DNA of 64,000 nucleotides, taken from NCBI RefSeq assembly GCF_001513745.1, contig NZ_CP013382.1, forward strand, positions 744,001-808,000, written 5' to 3'. Both the position numbers and the translations under genes were made by a program. The first letter of the stretch is position 1, and every line of letters starts with the position of its first letter. Of this stretch, positions 1-11,084 are shown piece by piece. Source of the stretch: Burkholderia humptydooensis (GTDB lineage: Bacteria; Pseudomonadota; Gammaproteobacteria; Burkholderiales; Burkholderiaceae). The notes beneath the pieces are model-generated. The model was not told where the DNA came from. It was given only the letters and a program-made list of their open reading frames with translations, and searched no databases.

Positions 1-356
1 GCGCGCCGCTCCTCGCGCTGTACGCGGTCGCCGCGCCGACGAAGGGCGACGCCGAGCGGCTGATCGGCGCGCTGCGGATCTTCAAGCTGAAGCTCGCGGG
101 CGGCCAGAGCTTCAATCTCGGCAGCGCGCAGGCGGCGGCCGAGTTCGCGCGCCAGAGCGGCGCGACCGATTACCGGGTCGACGAGCTGCGTCCGCACGTG
201 ATCGCCGGCGCGCCGGACGACGTGCACCGCGAGCTCGATGCGCTGTCGCGCCGCTACGGCGTCGCCGAGTTCGTCGTCGATTCGCCCGTCACGCACTATC
301 CGGCGCGGCTCGCGTCCGTCGAGCTGCTCGCGCGCGAGCTGCCCGTGCGGACCTGA
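1..356 (+). CDS. LLM-class flavin-dependent oxidoreductase, C-terminal part
   Basis: This is the 3' end of a gene entering from the left edge. The open frame uses codons starting at base 3 and stops at TGA 354-356. The visible tail, with a run like [20 protein letters not shown] and an ending like [20 protein letters not shown], resembles the C-terminus of luciferase-like monooxygenases of the MsnO8-like group, which use reduced flavin and oxygen. The catalytic N-terminal part of the barrel lies outside the window, so substrate cannot be inferred. A second LLM-class enzyme begins 59 bases downstream on the same strand, followed by ABC transporter genes, which suggests one operon. Family is probable; function is open. 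Confidence 0.7.
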   Translation, partial: APLLALYAVAAPTKGDAERLIGALRIFKLKLAGGQSFNLGSAQAAAEFARQSGATDYRVDELRPHVIAGAPDDVHRELDALSRRYGVAEFVVDSPVTHYPARLASVELLARELPVRT

Positions 357-415
357 GCGCGCGGCGCGCGCGGGCCGCGCGCCTTCACCCGATCCCAACG
401 ACACCGATCTTCGCC

Positions 416-1738
416 ATGACCCAGTCCACGATCCCATTCGGCATCATGCTGCAAGGCGCGGGCAGCCACATGAACGCGTGGCGGCACCCAAGCAATCCGC
501 CCGACGCGAGCGTCAACCTCGACTTCCTGGTGCGCGTCGCGCGCAAGGCGGAGGCGAACGGCATCGCGTTCGCGTTCGTCGCCGACGGCCTCTACATCAA
601 CGAGAAGTCGATCCCGCACTTCCTGAACCGCTTCGAGCCGATCTCGCTGTTGTCCGCGCTCGCGACCGCGACGTCGAAGATCGGCCTCGCGGGCACCGTG
701 TCGACGTCGTACAGCGAGCCGTTCACGGTTGCGCGGCAGTTCGCGTCGCTCGATCTGCTGAGCGGCGGCCGCGCGGGCTGGAACGTCGTGACGACGCCGC
801 TCGAGGGCACCGCGAAGAACTACGGCACGAAGCACCCGGAGCACGACCTGCGCTACGAGATCGCCGACGAATACCTGAGCGTCGCGCAGGGGCTGTGGGA
901 TAGCTGGGACGATGACGCGTTCGTGCGCGACCGCGCGAGCGGCCGCTTTTTCGCGCGCGACAAGCTGCATGCGCTCGATCATTCGGGCCGGTTCTTCGAG
1001 GTCGCCGGGCCGCTCAACATCCAGCGCTCGCCGCAGGGGCAGCCGGTGATTTTCCAGGCGGGCTCGTCGGACGCGGGGATCGCGCTCGCGGGCAAGTACG
1101 CGGATGCGGTGTTCACGCATTCGCCGTCGCTCGACGAGACGCGCGCGTTCACGCGGCGCGTGAAGGACAGCGCGCTCGCGCACGGCCGCCGGGCGGACGA
1201 CGTGAAGATCTTCCCCGGCATCGGGCCGATCGTCGGGCGCACCGCGGCCGAAGCGGAGGACAAGTACCGCGCGATCCAGGATCTGCTGACGATCGACGAC
1301 GCGCTCGCGTATCTCGGCCGCTACTTCGACCACCACGACTTCACGCAATACCCGCTCGACGCGCCGTTCCCGGAGCTCGGCGACGTCGGCCGCAACAGCT
1401 TCCGCTCGACGACCGACCACATCAAGGCCGACGCGCGCGCGAAGGGGCTCACGCTGCGCGAGACCGCGCTCGCCGTCGCGACGCCGCGCCCGCAGTTCAT
1501 CGGCGCGGCGCAAGACGTCGCCGACGCGCTGATCCGCTGGATCGACGCGGGCGCGGGCGACGGCTTCATCCTCGGCTTCGCGGTGCAGGCGCAGGGGCTC
1601 GACGATTTCGTCGAGCTCGTGATCCCGGCGCTCGAGGCGCGCGGCCGCTACCGGCGCACGCTCGCCGGCGCCACGCTGCGCGACCACCTCGGCCTGCCGC
1701 GCAAGGAAAGCCGCCGCGCGGCGGCCGAAATCGCATGA
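416..1738 (+). CDS. FMN-dependent monooxygenase, NtaA/SnaA/DszA type
   Basis: 440-residue LLM-class flavin monooxygenase of the NtaA/SnaA/DszA/DmoA group. These two-component enzymes oxidise organic sulfur or nitrogen compounds with reduced FMN supplied by a separate reductase. Family features are the N-terminal start of the barrel, a run like [18 protein letters not shown] at about residues 109-126, and a QAGSSDAG segment near residue 215. The length matches the family (about 430-460). The ATG at 416 follows the preceding LLM gene by 59 bases. The neighbouring ABC permease/ATPase and binding protein suggest that the substrate is imported by the same unit. The exact substrate is unknown; sulfonate or dialkyl-sulfide type compounds are inferred from the family. 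Confidence 0.85.
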   Translation: MTQSTIPFGIMLQGAGSHMNAWRHPSNPPDASVNLDFLVRVARKAEANGIAFAFVADGLYINEKSIPHFLNRFEPISLLSALATATSKIGLAGTVSTSYSEPFTVARQFASLDLLSGGRAGWNVVTTPLEGTAKNYGTKHPEHDLRYEIADEYLSVAQGLWDSWDDDAFVRDRASGRFFARDKLHALDHSGRFFEVAGPLNIQRSPQGQPVIFQAGSSDAGIALAGKYADAVFTHSPSLDETRAFTRRVKDSALAHGRRADDVKIFPGIGPIVGRTAAEAEDKYRAIQDLLTIDDALAYLGRYFDHHDFTQYPLDAPFPELGDVGRNSFRSTTDHIKADARAKGLTLRETALAVATPRPQFIGAAQDVADALIRWIDAGAGDGFILGFAVQAQGLDDFVELVIPALEARGRYRRTLAGATLRDHLGLPRKESRRAAAEIA

Positions 1739-1877
1739 CGGCGCGGCCGGCGGCGGCGCGGCGCCGCGCGCATGCCGCGTCGCGCGCGAGCGCTGCGGCC
1801 GCGCTCGCCGTTGCAATCGGCATCGGCGCATCGAAGGTGCGCGCGGCACGACATCGAATCAGCAAGGAGCCACGCTC

Positions 1878-3743
1878 ATGAGCGACGTCACTCACGCTGT
1901 CGGCGGCGCGTTGCCGGCGCCGGGCATTCCCGCCGCGCGCGCCGACGCGCCGCGTTTCAGGATCGTGCCGGCCCGCTATCGCGCGCGCACGGCGGGCACC
2001 GTGCTCGCCGCCGTGCTGATCGCGCTCGTGCTGAACTCGGTGCTCGGCAATCCGCAATGGGGCTGGCCGGTTTTCGCCGAATGGTTCCTGTCCGGGCCGG
2101 TGCTGTCGGGGCTCGCGCGCACGCTGTTGCTGACCGCGCTCGGCGCGCTGTTCGGCTTCGCGCTCGGCGTGCCGCTCGCGCTCGCGCGCGTGTCCCGCTC
2201 GCCGCTGCTCGCCGCGTGCGCATGGGCGTTCATCTGGATGTTCCGCTCGATTCCGCTCGTCGTGCTGCTGCTGATCCTGAACAATCTCGGCTATCTGTAC
2301 GACCACGTGTGGCTAGGCGTGCCGTTCACGGGGATCACGTTCGCCGACGTCGCGACGGCCGACCTGATCAGCCCGTTCTGCGCGGCCGTGCTCGGCCTGA
2401 CGCTCAATCACGCGGCGTTCGCGGCCGAGGGGATTCGCGGCGGCATCCTGTCGGTCGATCAGGGGCAGCTCGAGGCGGCCGCCGCGCTTGGCCTGCCGCG
2501 CGTGCGTCAGGCGACGCGCATCGTGCTGCCGCAGGCGATGCGCGCGTTTCTGCCCGTCGCGTTCAACGATCTGATCTCGCTCGCGAAGGGCACGTCGATG
2601 GTGTATGTGCTCGCGATGCCCGAGCTCTTCTACACGGTGCAGGTGATCTACCGGCGCAATCTCGAGGTGATTCCGCTGCTGATGGTCGCGACGGTCTGGT
2701 ATTTGATCATCCTGACCGTGCTGTCGATCGTTCAGGCGCAGGTCGAGCGGCGCTACGCGCGCGGCGCGGTGCGCCATCCGGGGCGGTTGCCCGTCGCGGC
2801 GCTCGTCGGCAAGCTGGTCGATGCATTGCCGCGGCGCGGGCGGGCGGTGGTGTCGGCGGCCCGCTCGGACGATGCGGCGCGCGCCGTGGAAAAAGGCGCG
2901 CGTCCGGCCGGCGAGGCGTCGGCTTCCGGCGCGCGATTCGCGCGCGGCGACAGGGCGGCCGCCGCGCCGGCGGGCACGCGCCGCGGCGGCGAGGTCGCCG
3001 TGCGTCGCGTATCGAAGAGCTTCGGCCCGCACAAGGTGCTCGACGACGTGTCGTTCGTCGCGCCGGCAGGCAGCGTCACCGTGATCCTCGGCCAGTCCGG
3101 CTCCGGCAAATCGACGCTGCTGCGCACGATCAACCATCTCGAGCGCGTCGACGGCGGCTTCATCGACATCGACGGCGAGCTGGTCGGCTATCGCCGCGAC
3201 GGCGACACGCTGTACGAGTTGAAGGAAAAGGACGTGCTGCGCCGCCGCGTCGACGTCGGCATGGTGTTCCAGAACTTCAACCTGTTCCCGCACCTCACCG
3301 TGCTCGAGAACGTCGTCGAGGCGCCCGTCGCGTCGGGCCGCGCGACGCGCGCCGAGGCCGAGCGCATCGCGCGCGAGCTGCTCGCGCGCGTCGGTCTCGC
3401 CGCGAAGGCCGACGCGTATCCGCGCCAGTTGTCGGGCGGCCAGCAGCAGCGCGTCGCGATCGCGCGCGCGCTTGCGCTGAAGCCGAAGGTGCTGCTGTTC
3501 GACGAGCCGACGTCCGCGCTCGATCCGGAGCTCGTCAACGAGGTGCTCGACGTGATCAAGGAGCTCGCGCGCTCGGGAACGACGCTCGTCGTCGTCACGC
3601 ACGAAATCGGCTTCGCGCGCGAGGTCGCGGACACGATCCTGTTCATGGAGCACGGCCGGATCATCGAAGCGGGGCCGCCCGCGCAGGTGCTCGGCGCGCC
3701 CGCGCATCCGCGCACGCGCGCGTTCCTCTCGAAGGTGCTGTGA
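1878..3743 (+). CDS. Fused polar amino-acid-type ABC transporter permease and ATPase
   Basis: 621-residue inner-membrane protein joining two usually separate subunits. Residues about 35-295 form a His/Glu/Gln-type permease with several hydrophobic segments and the EAA-like loop ([13 protein letters not shown] region). After an Ala/Arg-rich linker at about 300-370, residues 375-621 form an ABC ATPase with Walker [10 protein letters not shown] (about 404-412), signature LSGGQQQR (about 518) and Walker B LLFDEP (about 538-545). The ATG at 1878 has AAGGAG upstream at 1864-1869. A periplasmic binding protein starts 178 bases downstream, completing an importer for a small amino-acid-like molecule. 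Permease-ATPase fusions occur in some proteobacterial polar amino-acid/organosulfur uptake systems. The substrate is not shown by the sequence. Confidence 0.9.
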   Translation: MSDVTHAVGGALPAPGIPAARADAPRFRIVPARYRARTAGTVLAAVLIALVLNSVLGNPQWGWPVFAEWFLSGPVLSGLARTLLLTALGALFGFALGVPLALARVSRSPLLAACAWAFIWMFRSIPLVVLLLILNNLGYLYDHVWLGVPFTGITFADVATADLISPFCAAVLGLTLNHAAFAAEGIRGGILSVDQGQLEAAAALGLPRVRQATRIVLPQAMRAFLPVAFNDLISLAKGTSMVYVLAMPELFYTVQVIYRRNLEVIPLLMVATVWYLIILTVLSIVQAQVERRYARGAVRHPGRLPVAALVGKLVDALPRRGRAVVSAARSDDAARAVEKGARPAGEASASGARFARGDRAAAAPAGTRRGGEVAVRRVSKSFGPHKVLDDVSFVAPAGSVTVILGQSGSGKSTLLRTINHLERVDGGFIDIDGELVGYRRDGDTLYELKEKDVLRRRVDVGMVFQNFNLFPHLTVLENVVEAPVASGRATRAEAERIARELLARVGLAAKADAYPRQLSGGQQQRVAIARALALKPKVLLFDEPTSALDPELVNEVLDVIKELARSGTTLVVVTHEIGFAREVADTILFMEHGRIIEAGPPAQVLGAPAHPRTRAFLSKVL

Positions 3744-3874
3744 TGGCGGCGCGGCGACAGGCGGACGTGCGGCGCGGCGGCCTGGGCGAAGGCGGTCGCT
3801 GCTGTGACGACGTCGCCGAGCGCGATCGCATCGCGCAATCGCACGCGCTCGCATTGCACCGCGCCGCGTCGATC

Positions 3875-3916
3875 GCATCGGAGGCATCGGAGGCATCGGA
3901 GGCATCGGAGGCATCG
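3875..3916 (+). repeat. 9-bp tandem repeat carrying GGAG before the binding-protein gene
   Basis: The unit GCATCGGAG occurs four times and a fifth time partly (GCATCG), ending 5 bases before the ATG at 3922. Each unit contains GGAG, so the last complete copy supplies a ribosome-binding sequence (GGAG 3907-3910) 11 bases before the start codon. Copy number is likely to vary between strains. Because the repeat lies outside the coding frame, variation would alter the leader rather than the protein. Confidence 0.85.
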
Positions 3917-3921
3917 CCGCG

Positions 3922-4860
3922 ATGATCGACCGACGCACGTTCATCGGCCGCGCGGCGGCGTTCGCGGCCGCGTTGGCCGCCGCGCCGTCCGGCGCGCGCG
4001 CCGCCGGCATCGCGGTCGATCTCGATCCGCGTCAGGCGGGCCGCGTGCGCGCCGTCCGCGATCCGGCCGCCATCGACGCCGCGCGCCGCTGCCGTTGGGT
4101 CGACGACGGCGCGTTCACCGTCGCGATCGCGCCGCATGCGCCCCCCGTCGCGACGTTCGCGACCGACGCGCGCACCGTCGTCGGCGCGGACCCGGATTAC
4201 GCGCAACTGATCGCCGATGCGCTAGGCCGGCGGCTCGCGCTCGTGCCCATTGCGTGGGCCGACTGGCCGCTCGGGCTGAGCTCCGGCAAGTACGATGCGG
4301 TGATCTCGAACGTCGGCGTCACCGAGAAGCGCAAGGAGAAGTTCGATTTCACGACGTACCGGCTCGGCCTGCACGGCTTCTATGTGAGGACCGCGAGCCC
4401 GATCGCGCGGATCGCCGGGCCGCGGGACGTCGCGGGCCTGCGGATCATCACCGCGTCGGGAACGAGCCAGGAGCGCATCCTGCTCGAATGGAACCGGCGC
4501 AACGTCGCGCAGGGGCGCAAGCCGGTCGACGTGCTGTACTTCGACGACGACGGCGCATCGCGCGTCGCGCTGCTCTCGGGGCGCGCGGACGCCGAGCTGA
4601 ATCCGAACGCGACGCTCGCGTACCAGGCGGCGCGCGACGGCAGGATCCGGTGCGTCGGCAACGTGAACGCGGGCTGGCCGGTCAGGGCCGACGTCGCGAT
4701 CGCGACGCGCAAGGGCAGCGGCCTCGCCGACGCGCTGACGCTCGCGACCAACGATCTGATCCGCGACGGCAAGTACCGGCAGGCGCTCGCGCGATGGGGG
4801 CTGCTGTCGGAGGCGGTCGACCGGTCGGAGACGAATCCGCCGGGGCTGCCGTCGTTCTGA
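3922..4860 (+). CDS. Periplasmic solute-binding protein, amino-acid type, Tat signal
   Basis: 312 residues. The N-terminus [18 protein letters not shown] is a twin-arginine-like signal, so the protein probably folds in the cytoplasm and is exported by Tat. The mature part resembles the family-3 bacterial solute-binding proteins: an internal [13 protein letters not shown] helix, a [22 protein letters not shown] stretch (about residues 125-145 as [15 protein letters not shown]) and a GTSQERIL ligand-loop region. It follows the fused permease/ATPase on the same strand, so it likely delivers ligand to that transporter. The ATG at 3922 is preceded by the tandem GGAG repeat. Polar amino-acid or related organic-sulfur ligand is inferred from family and context. 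Confidence 0.85.
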   Translation: MIDRRTFIGRAAAFAAALAAAPSGARAAGIAVDLDPRQAGRVRAVRDPAAIDAARRCRWVDDGAFTVAIAPHAPPVATFATDARTVVGADPDYAQLIADALGRRLALVPIAWADWPLGLSSGKYDAVISNVGVTEKRKEKFDFTTYRLGLHGFYVRTASPIARIAGPRDVAGLRIITASGTSQERILLEWNRRNVAQGRKPVDVLYFDDDGASRVALLSGRADAELNPNATLAYQAARDGRIRCVGNVNAGWPVRADVAIATRKGSGLADALTLATNDLIRDGKYRQALARWGLLSEAVDRSETNPPGLPSF

Positions 4861-5076
4861 GCGCCGACGACGTCCGCTCGGCGCCTTCGCCCCCGCACGC
4901 CGCGCAAACGCGCTGGCCGCGATGCCGATGCCCGTGCATAATCTCGGGTCTGATGATCGAGTGACCGCCGCCATGCCCCGATTTTCGCGCCCGACGCCGC
5001 CGGCAACCCGGACCGCCGCGCCATACCGTTCGCGCCCGCGCCCGCGCGCCATCGCGTGCGCGCCGGAGGCCGCCGC

Positions 5077-5844
5077 ATGACGCTCGCGCTGCTGACCGCC
5101 GTCGTTCTCGTCGCCGCGCTGCTGCGGCTCGCGAAGCGCCGCCGCGCGAGCCGGGCACTGTTCGTCGCGGCCATCGCCGCGTTCTTCGCGATCGGCTGCG
5201 GCCCCGTGCCCGCGTGGCTGCTGCGCGGATTGCAGGCGCCGTACGCGGCGCGGCCGGCGATCGAGTGGGGCGCGCGCAACGCGATCGTGATGCTCGGCCT
5301 CGGCACCGAGAAGATCGCGGCGACGGGGGCGGTCGAGCCCGGCACGTTCTCCTATTCGCGGGTCGTCGAGGCGGCGAGCCTCTACCGCGACTGCCGCCGC
5401 GCGCGCGCGAACGCCGACTGCAAGCTCATCGTGAGCGGCGGCGACGCGCGTCGCAACGGCGTGCCGGAGGCGGCCGTCTATCGCGACGCGCTGATCGGCC
5501 TCGGCATCGACGCGGCCGACGTGCTGTCCGAGCCGCGCAGCATGAACACGTGGCAGAACGCGCAATTCACGCGCGCCGTGCTGGACGGCTATCGCGCGGA
5601 CCGCGTGCTGCTTGTCACGTCGGGCATCCACTTGCGGCGCAGCGTGCTGTATTTCTCGCATTTCGGCGTCGCCGCGACTCCCGTGCGCGCCGAGTATCTG
5701 CAAGCGGTGACGTTCCCGCTGCCGCTCGCGCACAACTTCTCGGTCGCCGATCTCGCGCTGCACGAATATCTCGGCATCGCGCGCTACCGGCTCTACGACG
5801 CGCTCGGCTGGAACCAGGCGAGGACGCGGCCCGGCGACGCGTGA
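5077..5844 (+). CDS. YdcF family (DUF218) membrane-anchored protein
   Basis: 255 residues. An N-terminal hydrophobic segment and a second one at about residues 25-50 anchor the protein; the remainder is a DUF218/YdcF-type domain with NAIVMLGLGTE, LIVSGGDAR, EPRSMNTWQNA and VLLVTSGIHLRRS. These match the conserved G-G, N-T and T-S-H-R blocks of the family (SanA/ElyC/YdcF), implicated in envelope or murein-related processes but biochemically poorly defined. ATG 5077 is preferred over the upstream GTG at 5056 because GGAGG at 5065-5069 is spaced 7 bases from it. It is not obviously co-functional with the upstream transporter. Confidence 0.85.
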   Translation: MTLALLTAVVLVAALLRLAKRRRASRALFVAAIAAFFAIGCGPVPAWLLRGLQAPYAARPAIEWGARNAIVMLGLGTEKIAATGAVEPGTFSYSRVVEAASLYRDCRRARANADCKLIVSGGDARRNGVPEAAVYRDALIGLGIDAADVLSEPRSMNTWQNAQFTRAVLDGYRADRVLLVTSGIHLRRSVLYFSHFGVAATPVRAEYLQAVTFPLPLAHNFSVADLALHEYLGIARYRLYDALGWNQARTRPGDA

Positions 5845-6323
5845 CGACGACGCGCCGCCCGCGGTCGCTGCGCGTCGCTCCCTCAATATTTCGTGCCGGA
5901 TGCCGTAAACGCGCGAGAGCGCCACGCGGCAAGGGTGGTCGTCGCGTTCGCCGGGCGCCGTCGCCGGCAACCCGGCGAGATCCCGCGACGACGATCTTCC
6001 GGCACGCGGCGCGCGGGGCGACGGGTGACGGGGGACGAACCGTCGATCGGCTCGGCGCTGTGCTGGTGCGCGAGCGCCTCGCCCGACACGCCGCGTTTTC
6101 GCGCGATCTGATAACCTTGCGCGCTGTAAGAAATGGTTTTCCCTTATTGGTGACGGTTCCGCTATCCGATTCTCTCGCGTTGTCATATAAAGGAAAGACG
6201 ATAGGCAGCACGGCCCGTCGCCGCCGCGCACGGAGCGGCCGCGCAATCCGCAACCACGCATTCGTTACCCCAGCCACGCAAAATCCAATCCTTCCCCTTC
6301 AATACAACCCGCCCGAGACCACC
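5845..6323. other. 479-base gap before fdnG; promoter region, no gene seen
   Basis: No open frame here looks like a protein. The right half becomes AT-richer around 6120-6205, with CTTATTGG and TTGTCATATAAAGG runs, and probably contains the promoter of the formate dehydrogenase operon. I cannot assign a specific -10/-35 pair or an FNR/molybdate-type site with confidence. Confidence 0.4.
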
Positions 6324-9300
6324 ATGCTCCAACTGTCCCGGCGCCAGTTCCTGAAGCTGTCCGCGACGACGCTCGCCGGATCGAGCCTAGCCCTGATGGG
6401 CTTCTCGCCGGCCGAAGCGCTCGCCGAGGTCCGCCAATACAAGCTGGCGCGCACTGTCGAAACCCGCAACACCTGTCCATATTGCTCGGTCGGTTGCGGA
6501 ATCCTGATGTACGGCCTCGGCGACGGCGCGAAGAACGCCACGTCGAGCATCATCCACATCGAGGGCGACCCCGACCACCCGGTCAACCGCGGCACGCTGT
6601 GCCCGAAGGGCGCGAGCCTCATCGACTTCATCCATAGCCCGAGCCGCCTCACGCAGCCCGAGTACCGCGCGGCCGGCTCCGACAAGTGGCAGCCGATCTC
6701 GTGGAGCGACGCGCTCGACCGGATCGCGAAGCTGATGAAGGCGGACCGCGACGCGAACTTCGTCGAGACGACGGACGACGGCATGAAGGTCAACCGCTGG
6801 CTCACGACGGGCATGCTGGCCGCGTCGGCGGGCAGCAACGAGGTCGGCTATCTGACGCACAAGACCGTGCGCAGCATGGGGATGCTCGCGTTCGACAACC
6901 AGGCTCGTGTCTGACATGGCCCGACGGTGGCAGGTCTTGCCCCGACGTTTGGCCGTGGCGCGATGACGAACCATTGGGTCGACATCAAGAACGCGGACGT
7001 TATTCTCGTGATGGGCGGCAATGCCGCCGAGGCACACCCGTGCGGTTTCAAGTGGGTCACCGAAGCGAAGGCGCATCGCAACGCGCGCCTCGTCGTCGTC
7101 GATCCGCGCTTCACGCGCACCGCATCGGTCGCGGACTATTACGCGCCGATTCGCACCGGCACGGACATCGCATTCCTCGGCGGGGTGATCAACTACCTGC
7201 TGACGAACGACAAGATTCAGCACGAGTACGTCAGGCACTACACGGATTTCTCGTTCATCGTTCGCGAGGACTTCGCGTTCGACGACGGCATCTATTCCGG
7301 CTACGACGCGGACAAGCATGCGTACCCGGACAAGTCGACATGGGACTACGAGCGCGGCGACGACGGCTTCGTGAAGGTCGACGACACGCTTGCGCACCCG
7401 CGCTGCGTATACAACCTGCTCAAGCAGCACTACGCGCGCTACACGCCGGAGATGGTCGAGAAGATCTGCGGCACGCCGAAGGACAAGTTCCTGAAGGTGT
7501 GCGAGATGCTCGCGACGACGGCCGTGCCCGGCCGCGCCGGCACGGTGCTGTACGCGCTCGGGTGGACGCACCACTCGGTCGGCGCGCAGATGATCCGCAC
7601 GGGCGCGATGGTGCAGCTCCTGCTCGGCAACATCGGCATCGCGGGCGGCGGGATGAACGCGCTGCGCGGGCACTCGAACATCCAGGGGCTCACCGACCTC
7701 GGGCTGATGTCGAACCTGCTGCCGGGCTACATGACGCTGCCGATGCAGGCCGAGCAGGATTTCGACGCCTACATCCAGAAGCGCGCGCAGCAGCCGCTGC
7801 GGCCGAACCAACTGAGCTACTGGAAGAACTACCGCGCGTTCCACGTGAGCTTCATGAAGGCGTGGTGGGGCGACGCGGCCAGCGCCGCGAACAACTGGGG
7901 CTACGACTACCTGCCGAAGCTCGACAAGCCGTATGACCTGCTGCAGACGATCGAGCTGATGCACGCGGGCAAGATGAACGGCTACATCTGCCAGGGCTTC
8001 AATCCGCTTGCGGCGTCGCCGTCCAAGCGCAAGACGTCCGAGGCGCTCGCGAAGCTGAAGTGGCTCGTGATCATGGACCCGCTTGCGACCGAGACGTCCG
8101 AGTTCTGGAAGAGTCACGGCGAGTTCAACGACGTCGATTCGTCGAAGATCCAGACCGAGGTGTTCCGGCTGCCGACGTCGTGCTTCGCGGAGGAGCGCGG
8201 CTCGCTCGTCAATTCCGGCCGCGTGCTGCAGTGGCACTGGCAGGGCGCGGAGCCGCCCGGCCAGGCGAAGAGCGACCTCGAGATCATGTCGGGGCTCTTC
8301 CTGCGGATGCGCGACATGTACCGGAAGGACGGCGGCAAGTATCCCGACCCGATCGTCAATCTGAGCTGGCCGTACGCAAACCCGGAAAGCCCGACGCCCG
8401 AAGAGCTCGCGATGGAGTTCAACGGCCGCGCGCTCGCCGATCTGCCGGACCCGAAGGACCCGGCGAAGACGCTCGTGAAGAAGGGCGAGCAACTCGCCGG
8501 CTTCGCGCAACTGAAGGACGACGGCACGACCGCGAGCGGCTGCTGGATCTTCTGCGGCGCGTGGACGCAAGCGGGCAACCAGATGGCGCGCCGCGACAAC
8601 GCGGACCCGACCGGCATCGGCCAGACGCTGAACTGGGCGTGGGCGTGGCCGGCGAACCGGCGGATCCTGTACAACCGCGCGTCGTGCGACGTGAGCGGCA
8701 AGCCGTTCGACCCGACCCGCAAGCTGATCGGCTGGAACGGCAGCGCGTGGACAGGCGCGGACATTCCGGACTACAAGGCCGACGAGCCGCCCGAAAACGG
8801 CATGGGGCCGTTCATCATGAATCCGGAAGGCGTCGCCCGCTTCTTCGCGCGCGCCGGCATGAACGAAGGCCCGTTCCCCGAGCACTACGAGCCGTTCGAG
8901 ACGCCGCTCGCCGCGAACCCGCTGCATCCGGACAATCCGCGGGCGCTGAACAATCCGGCTGCCCGCGTGTTCCCGGACGATCGCGCGGCGTTCGGCAAGG
9001 TCGACCAGTTCCCGCACGTCGCGACGACCTATCGTCTGACCGAGCACTTCCACTACTGGACGAAGCATGCGCGGCTGAACGCGATCATCCAGCCCGAGCA
9101 GTTCGTCGAGATCGGCGAGGAACTCGCGAAGGAGGTCGGCGTCGCGCACGGCGACCGCGTGAAGGTGTCGTCGAACCGCGGGCACATCGTCGCGGTCGCG
9201 CTCGTCACGAAGCGGATCAAGCCGCTCACGGTCGACGGCCGGAAGGTGCAGACGGTCGGCATTCCGTTGCATTGGGGCTTCAAGGGGTTGACGAAGCCCG

Positions 9301-9395
9301 GCTATCTCGCGAACACCCTGACTCCGTCCGTCGGCGACGGCAACTCGCAGACACCGGAATTCAAGTCGTTCCTGGTGAAAGTGGAAAAGGCGTAA
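6324..9395 (+). CDS. fdnG: Formate dehydrogenase-N catalytic subunit (selenoprotein)
   Basis: 1023 residues when TGA 6912-6914 is read as selenocysteine (residue 197). The peptide across it, [15 protein letters not shown], is the conserved active-site segment of FdnG/FdoG, where Sec coordinates the bis-MGD molybdenum or tungsten. The N-terminus has a twin-arginine signal (SRRQFLKLS). The [4Fe-4S] cysteines are C51, C54, C58 and C93 ([14 protein letters not shown]). The enzyme oxidises periplasmic formate to CO2 and passes electrons to the beta subunit. A SECIS hairpin directly follows the UGA. fdxH begins 11 bases after the stop. Annotation that treats TGA as stop splits the gene at 6914. The chosen ATG has a weak ribosome-binding sequence, but it is the start that gives the Tat signal. 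Confidence 0.96.
6922..6947 (+). promoter_or_regulatory. SECIS element for UGA recoding in fdnG
   Basis: The hairpin starts 7 bases after the UGA codon. The upper stem GGCA (6929-6932) pairs with TGCC (6938-6941) around the apical loop GGTCT (6933-6937), the same loop as in the E. coli fdhF/fdnG elements. Below it is a single bulged T at 6928, then CGG (6925-6927) pairs with CCG (6942-6944). After an A/A mismatch, CG (6922-6923) pairs with CG (6946-6947). A bulged U and a GGUCU loop are known contacts of SelB in bacterial SECIS elements. Confidence 0.88.
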
Positions 9396-9405
9396 GGGGA
9401 AAGAG

Positions 9406-10320
9406 ATGGCATTGCAATCGCTCGACATCAAGCGCGTCTCGGCCACCACGACGCCAGCGCCCACCGCGCGCGAGCCGGCGACGGGCAGCGTCGCGAAGCT
9501 GATCGACGTATCGAAGTGCATCGGCTGCAAGGCGTGCCAGACGGCCTGCATGGAGTGGAACGACCTGCGCGACGAAGTCGGCACGAACGTCGGCGTCTAC
9601 GACAACCCGGCCGACCTGACCGAGCACTCGTGGACGGTGATGCGTTTCGCCGAATACGAGAACCCGGCGGGCGACCTCGAGTGGCTGATCCGCAAGGACG
9701 GCTGCATGCACTGCGAGGACCCGGGCTGCCTGAAGGCGTGCCCTTCGCCGGGCGCGATCGTGCAGTACAACAACGGGATCGTCGATTTCCACGAGGAGAA
9801 CTGCATCGGCTGCGGCTACTGCGTGACCGGCTGCCCGTTCAACATCCCGCGGATCTCGAAGCAGGACAACCGCGCGTACAAGTGCACGCTGTGCTCGGAC
9901 CGCGTCGCGGTCGGCCAGGAGCCCGCGTGCGTGAAGACCTGCCCGACGGGCGCGATCGTGTTCGGCACGAAGGAGGACATGAAGCGGCACGCGGCCGAGC
10001 GCGTCGCCGATCTGAAGGGGCGCGGCTTCGAGAACGCGGGGCTGTACGATCCGCAGGGCGTCGGCGGCACGCACGTGATGTACGTGCTGCATCACGCGGA
10101 CAAGCCGTCGCTGTATCACGGCCTGCCCGACAATCCGTCGATTAGCCCGATGGTGAAGCTGTGGAAGGGGATCGCGAAGCCGCTCGCGGTGGCGGGCATC
10201 GCGCTGTCCGCGCTCGTCGGCTTCTTCCATTACACGCGCGTCGGCCCGAACGAAGTGACGGACGACGAGGAAGCCGCCGCCCGCGACGAAGCGCGCCGCA
10301 TCAAGGAGGACGCGAAATGA
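9406..10320 (+). CDS. fdxH: Formate dehydrogenase-N iron-sulfur (beta) subunit
   Basis: 304 residues. Four ferredoxin-like cysteine clusters are visible: [11 protein letters not shown] (about residues 38-48), [13 protein letters not shown] (about 101-113), [13 protein letters not shown] (about 136-148) and CTLCSDR...CVKTCP (about 163-185). These hold the [4Fe-4S] chain that carries electrons from FdnG through the membrane. A single hydrophobic helix near residues 255-275 ([14 protein letters not shown]) anchors it, as in E. coli FdnH. A GGGGAAAGAG ribosome-binding sequence precedes ATG 9406. The last codons overlap the fdnI start in an ATGA junction, indicating coupled translation. Confidence 0.95.
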   Translation: MALQSLDIKRVSATTTPAPTAREPATGSVAKLIDVSKCIGCKACQTACMEWNDLRDEVGTNVGVYDNPADLTEHSWTVMRFAEYENPAGDLEWLIRKDGCMHCEDPGCLKACPSPGAIVQYNNGIVDFHEENCIGCGYCVTGCPFNIPRISKQDNRAYKCTLCSDRVAVGQEPACVKTCPTGAIVFGTKEDMKRHAAERVADLKGRGFENAGLYDPQGVGGTHVMYVLHHADKPSLYHGLPDNPSISPMVKLWKGIAKPLAVAGIALSALVGFFHYTRVGPNEVTDDEEAAARDEARRIKEDAK

Positions 10321-10943
10321 AGCATGACGACCCGAACCTGATCGTCCGCTACACGGCGAACGAGCGCTCGAACCACTGGATCACCGCGATCTCGTTCGTG
10401 CTGCTCGCGCTGTCCGGGCTCGCGCTGTTCCATCCGTCGATGTTCTGGATGACGGCGCTGTTCGGCGGCGGGCAGTGGACGCGGCTCCTGCATCCGTTCG
10501 TCGGCCTCGTGATGTTCGCGTCGTTCGCGGTGATGGTCGCGCGCTACTGGCATCACAACCTGCTCGACGCGGGCGATCGCCAGTGGCTGCGGCAGATGGA
10601 CGACGTGCTCGCGAACCGCGAGGACAAGCTGCCGGAAGTCGGCCGCTATAACGCGGGACAGAAGCTGCTATTCTTCGTGATGGTGGCGTGTCTGCTGTTG
10701 CTGCTCGTCTCCGGGATCGTGATCTGGCGGCGCTATTTCTCGTTCTACTTTCCGATCGGCGTGATTCGCGCGGCGGCCGTCGTCCATGCGACGGCGGCGT
10801 TCGCGCTGATCGTCGGCATCGTCGTGCATGTTTACGCGGCGCTGTGGGTGAAGGGCTCGATCGGCGCGATGGTGCGCGGCACCGTGACCGTCGGCTGGGC
10901 CAGAAAGCACCATTCGAAGTGGTTTCGCGAGAGCGTGAAGTAA
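10317..10943 (+). CDS. fdnI: Formate dehydrogenase-N cytochrome b (gamma) subunit
   Basis: 208 residues with four hydrophobic segments (about 20-37, 55-75, 115-135 and 152-175), the fold of the FdnI/FdoI/HyaC-type cytochrome b. Histidines expected to bind two haems lie in NHWITA near residue 19, LHPFVGLV near 60 and the HATAAF...VGIVVHVY region near 155-170. The protein transfers electrons from the beta subunit to quinone at the cytoplasmic side of the membrane. ATG 10317 overlaps the fdxH stop by four bases. A Rho-independent terminator follows about 140 bases after the stop. Confidence 0.94.
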   Translation: MKHDDPNLIVRYTANERSNHWITAISFVLLALSGLALFHPSMFWMTALFGGGQWTRLLHPFVGLVMFASFAVMVARYWHHNLLDAGDRQWLRQMDDVLANREDKLPEVGRYNAGQKLLFFVMVACLLLLLVSGIVIWRRYFSFYFPIGVIRAAAVVHATAAFALIVGIVVHVYAALWVKGSIGAMVRGTVTVGWARKHHSKWFRESVK

Positions 10944-11084
10944 CGTCGCATCGCACGAAGCCGGCGCGGCGCGCGGACTCGGTCGGTTCGAGCGCTGCCC
11001 GCCGCCCGCCGCTTGTCCGCCCGTCCGCCCGTCCGCCGAGTCGCCCATGCGGGCGGCGGGCGAGCGGACGGCGGACGGAACCCA

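Noticed and set aside
5893..6111. Small plus-strand frame upstream of fdnG
   Set aside because: Arg-rich composition and no homology-like motifs; typical of random frames in GC-rich DNA.
6912..6914. TGA in fdnG as a nonsense mutation
   Set aside because: The flanking peptide, the SECIS hairpin and nearby selA, selB and selC show it is a selenocysteine codon.
6387..9584. 1065-codon open frame on the minus strand opposite fdnG
   Set aside because: It is an antisense shadow in GC-rich DNA: Arg/Val/Ala-rich, no family motif, and it lies over a confident selenoprotein gene.
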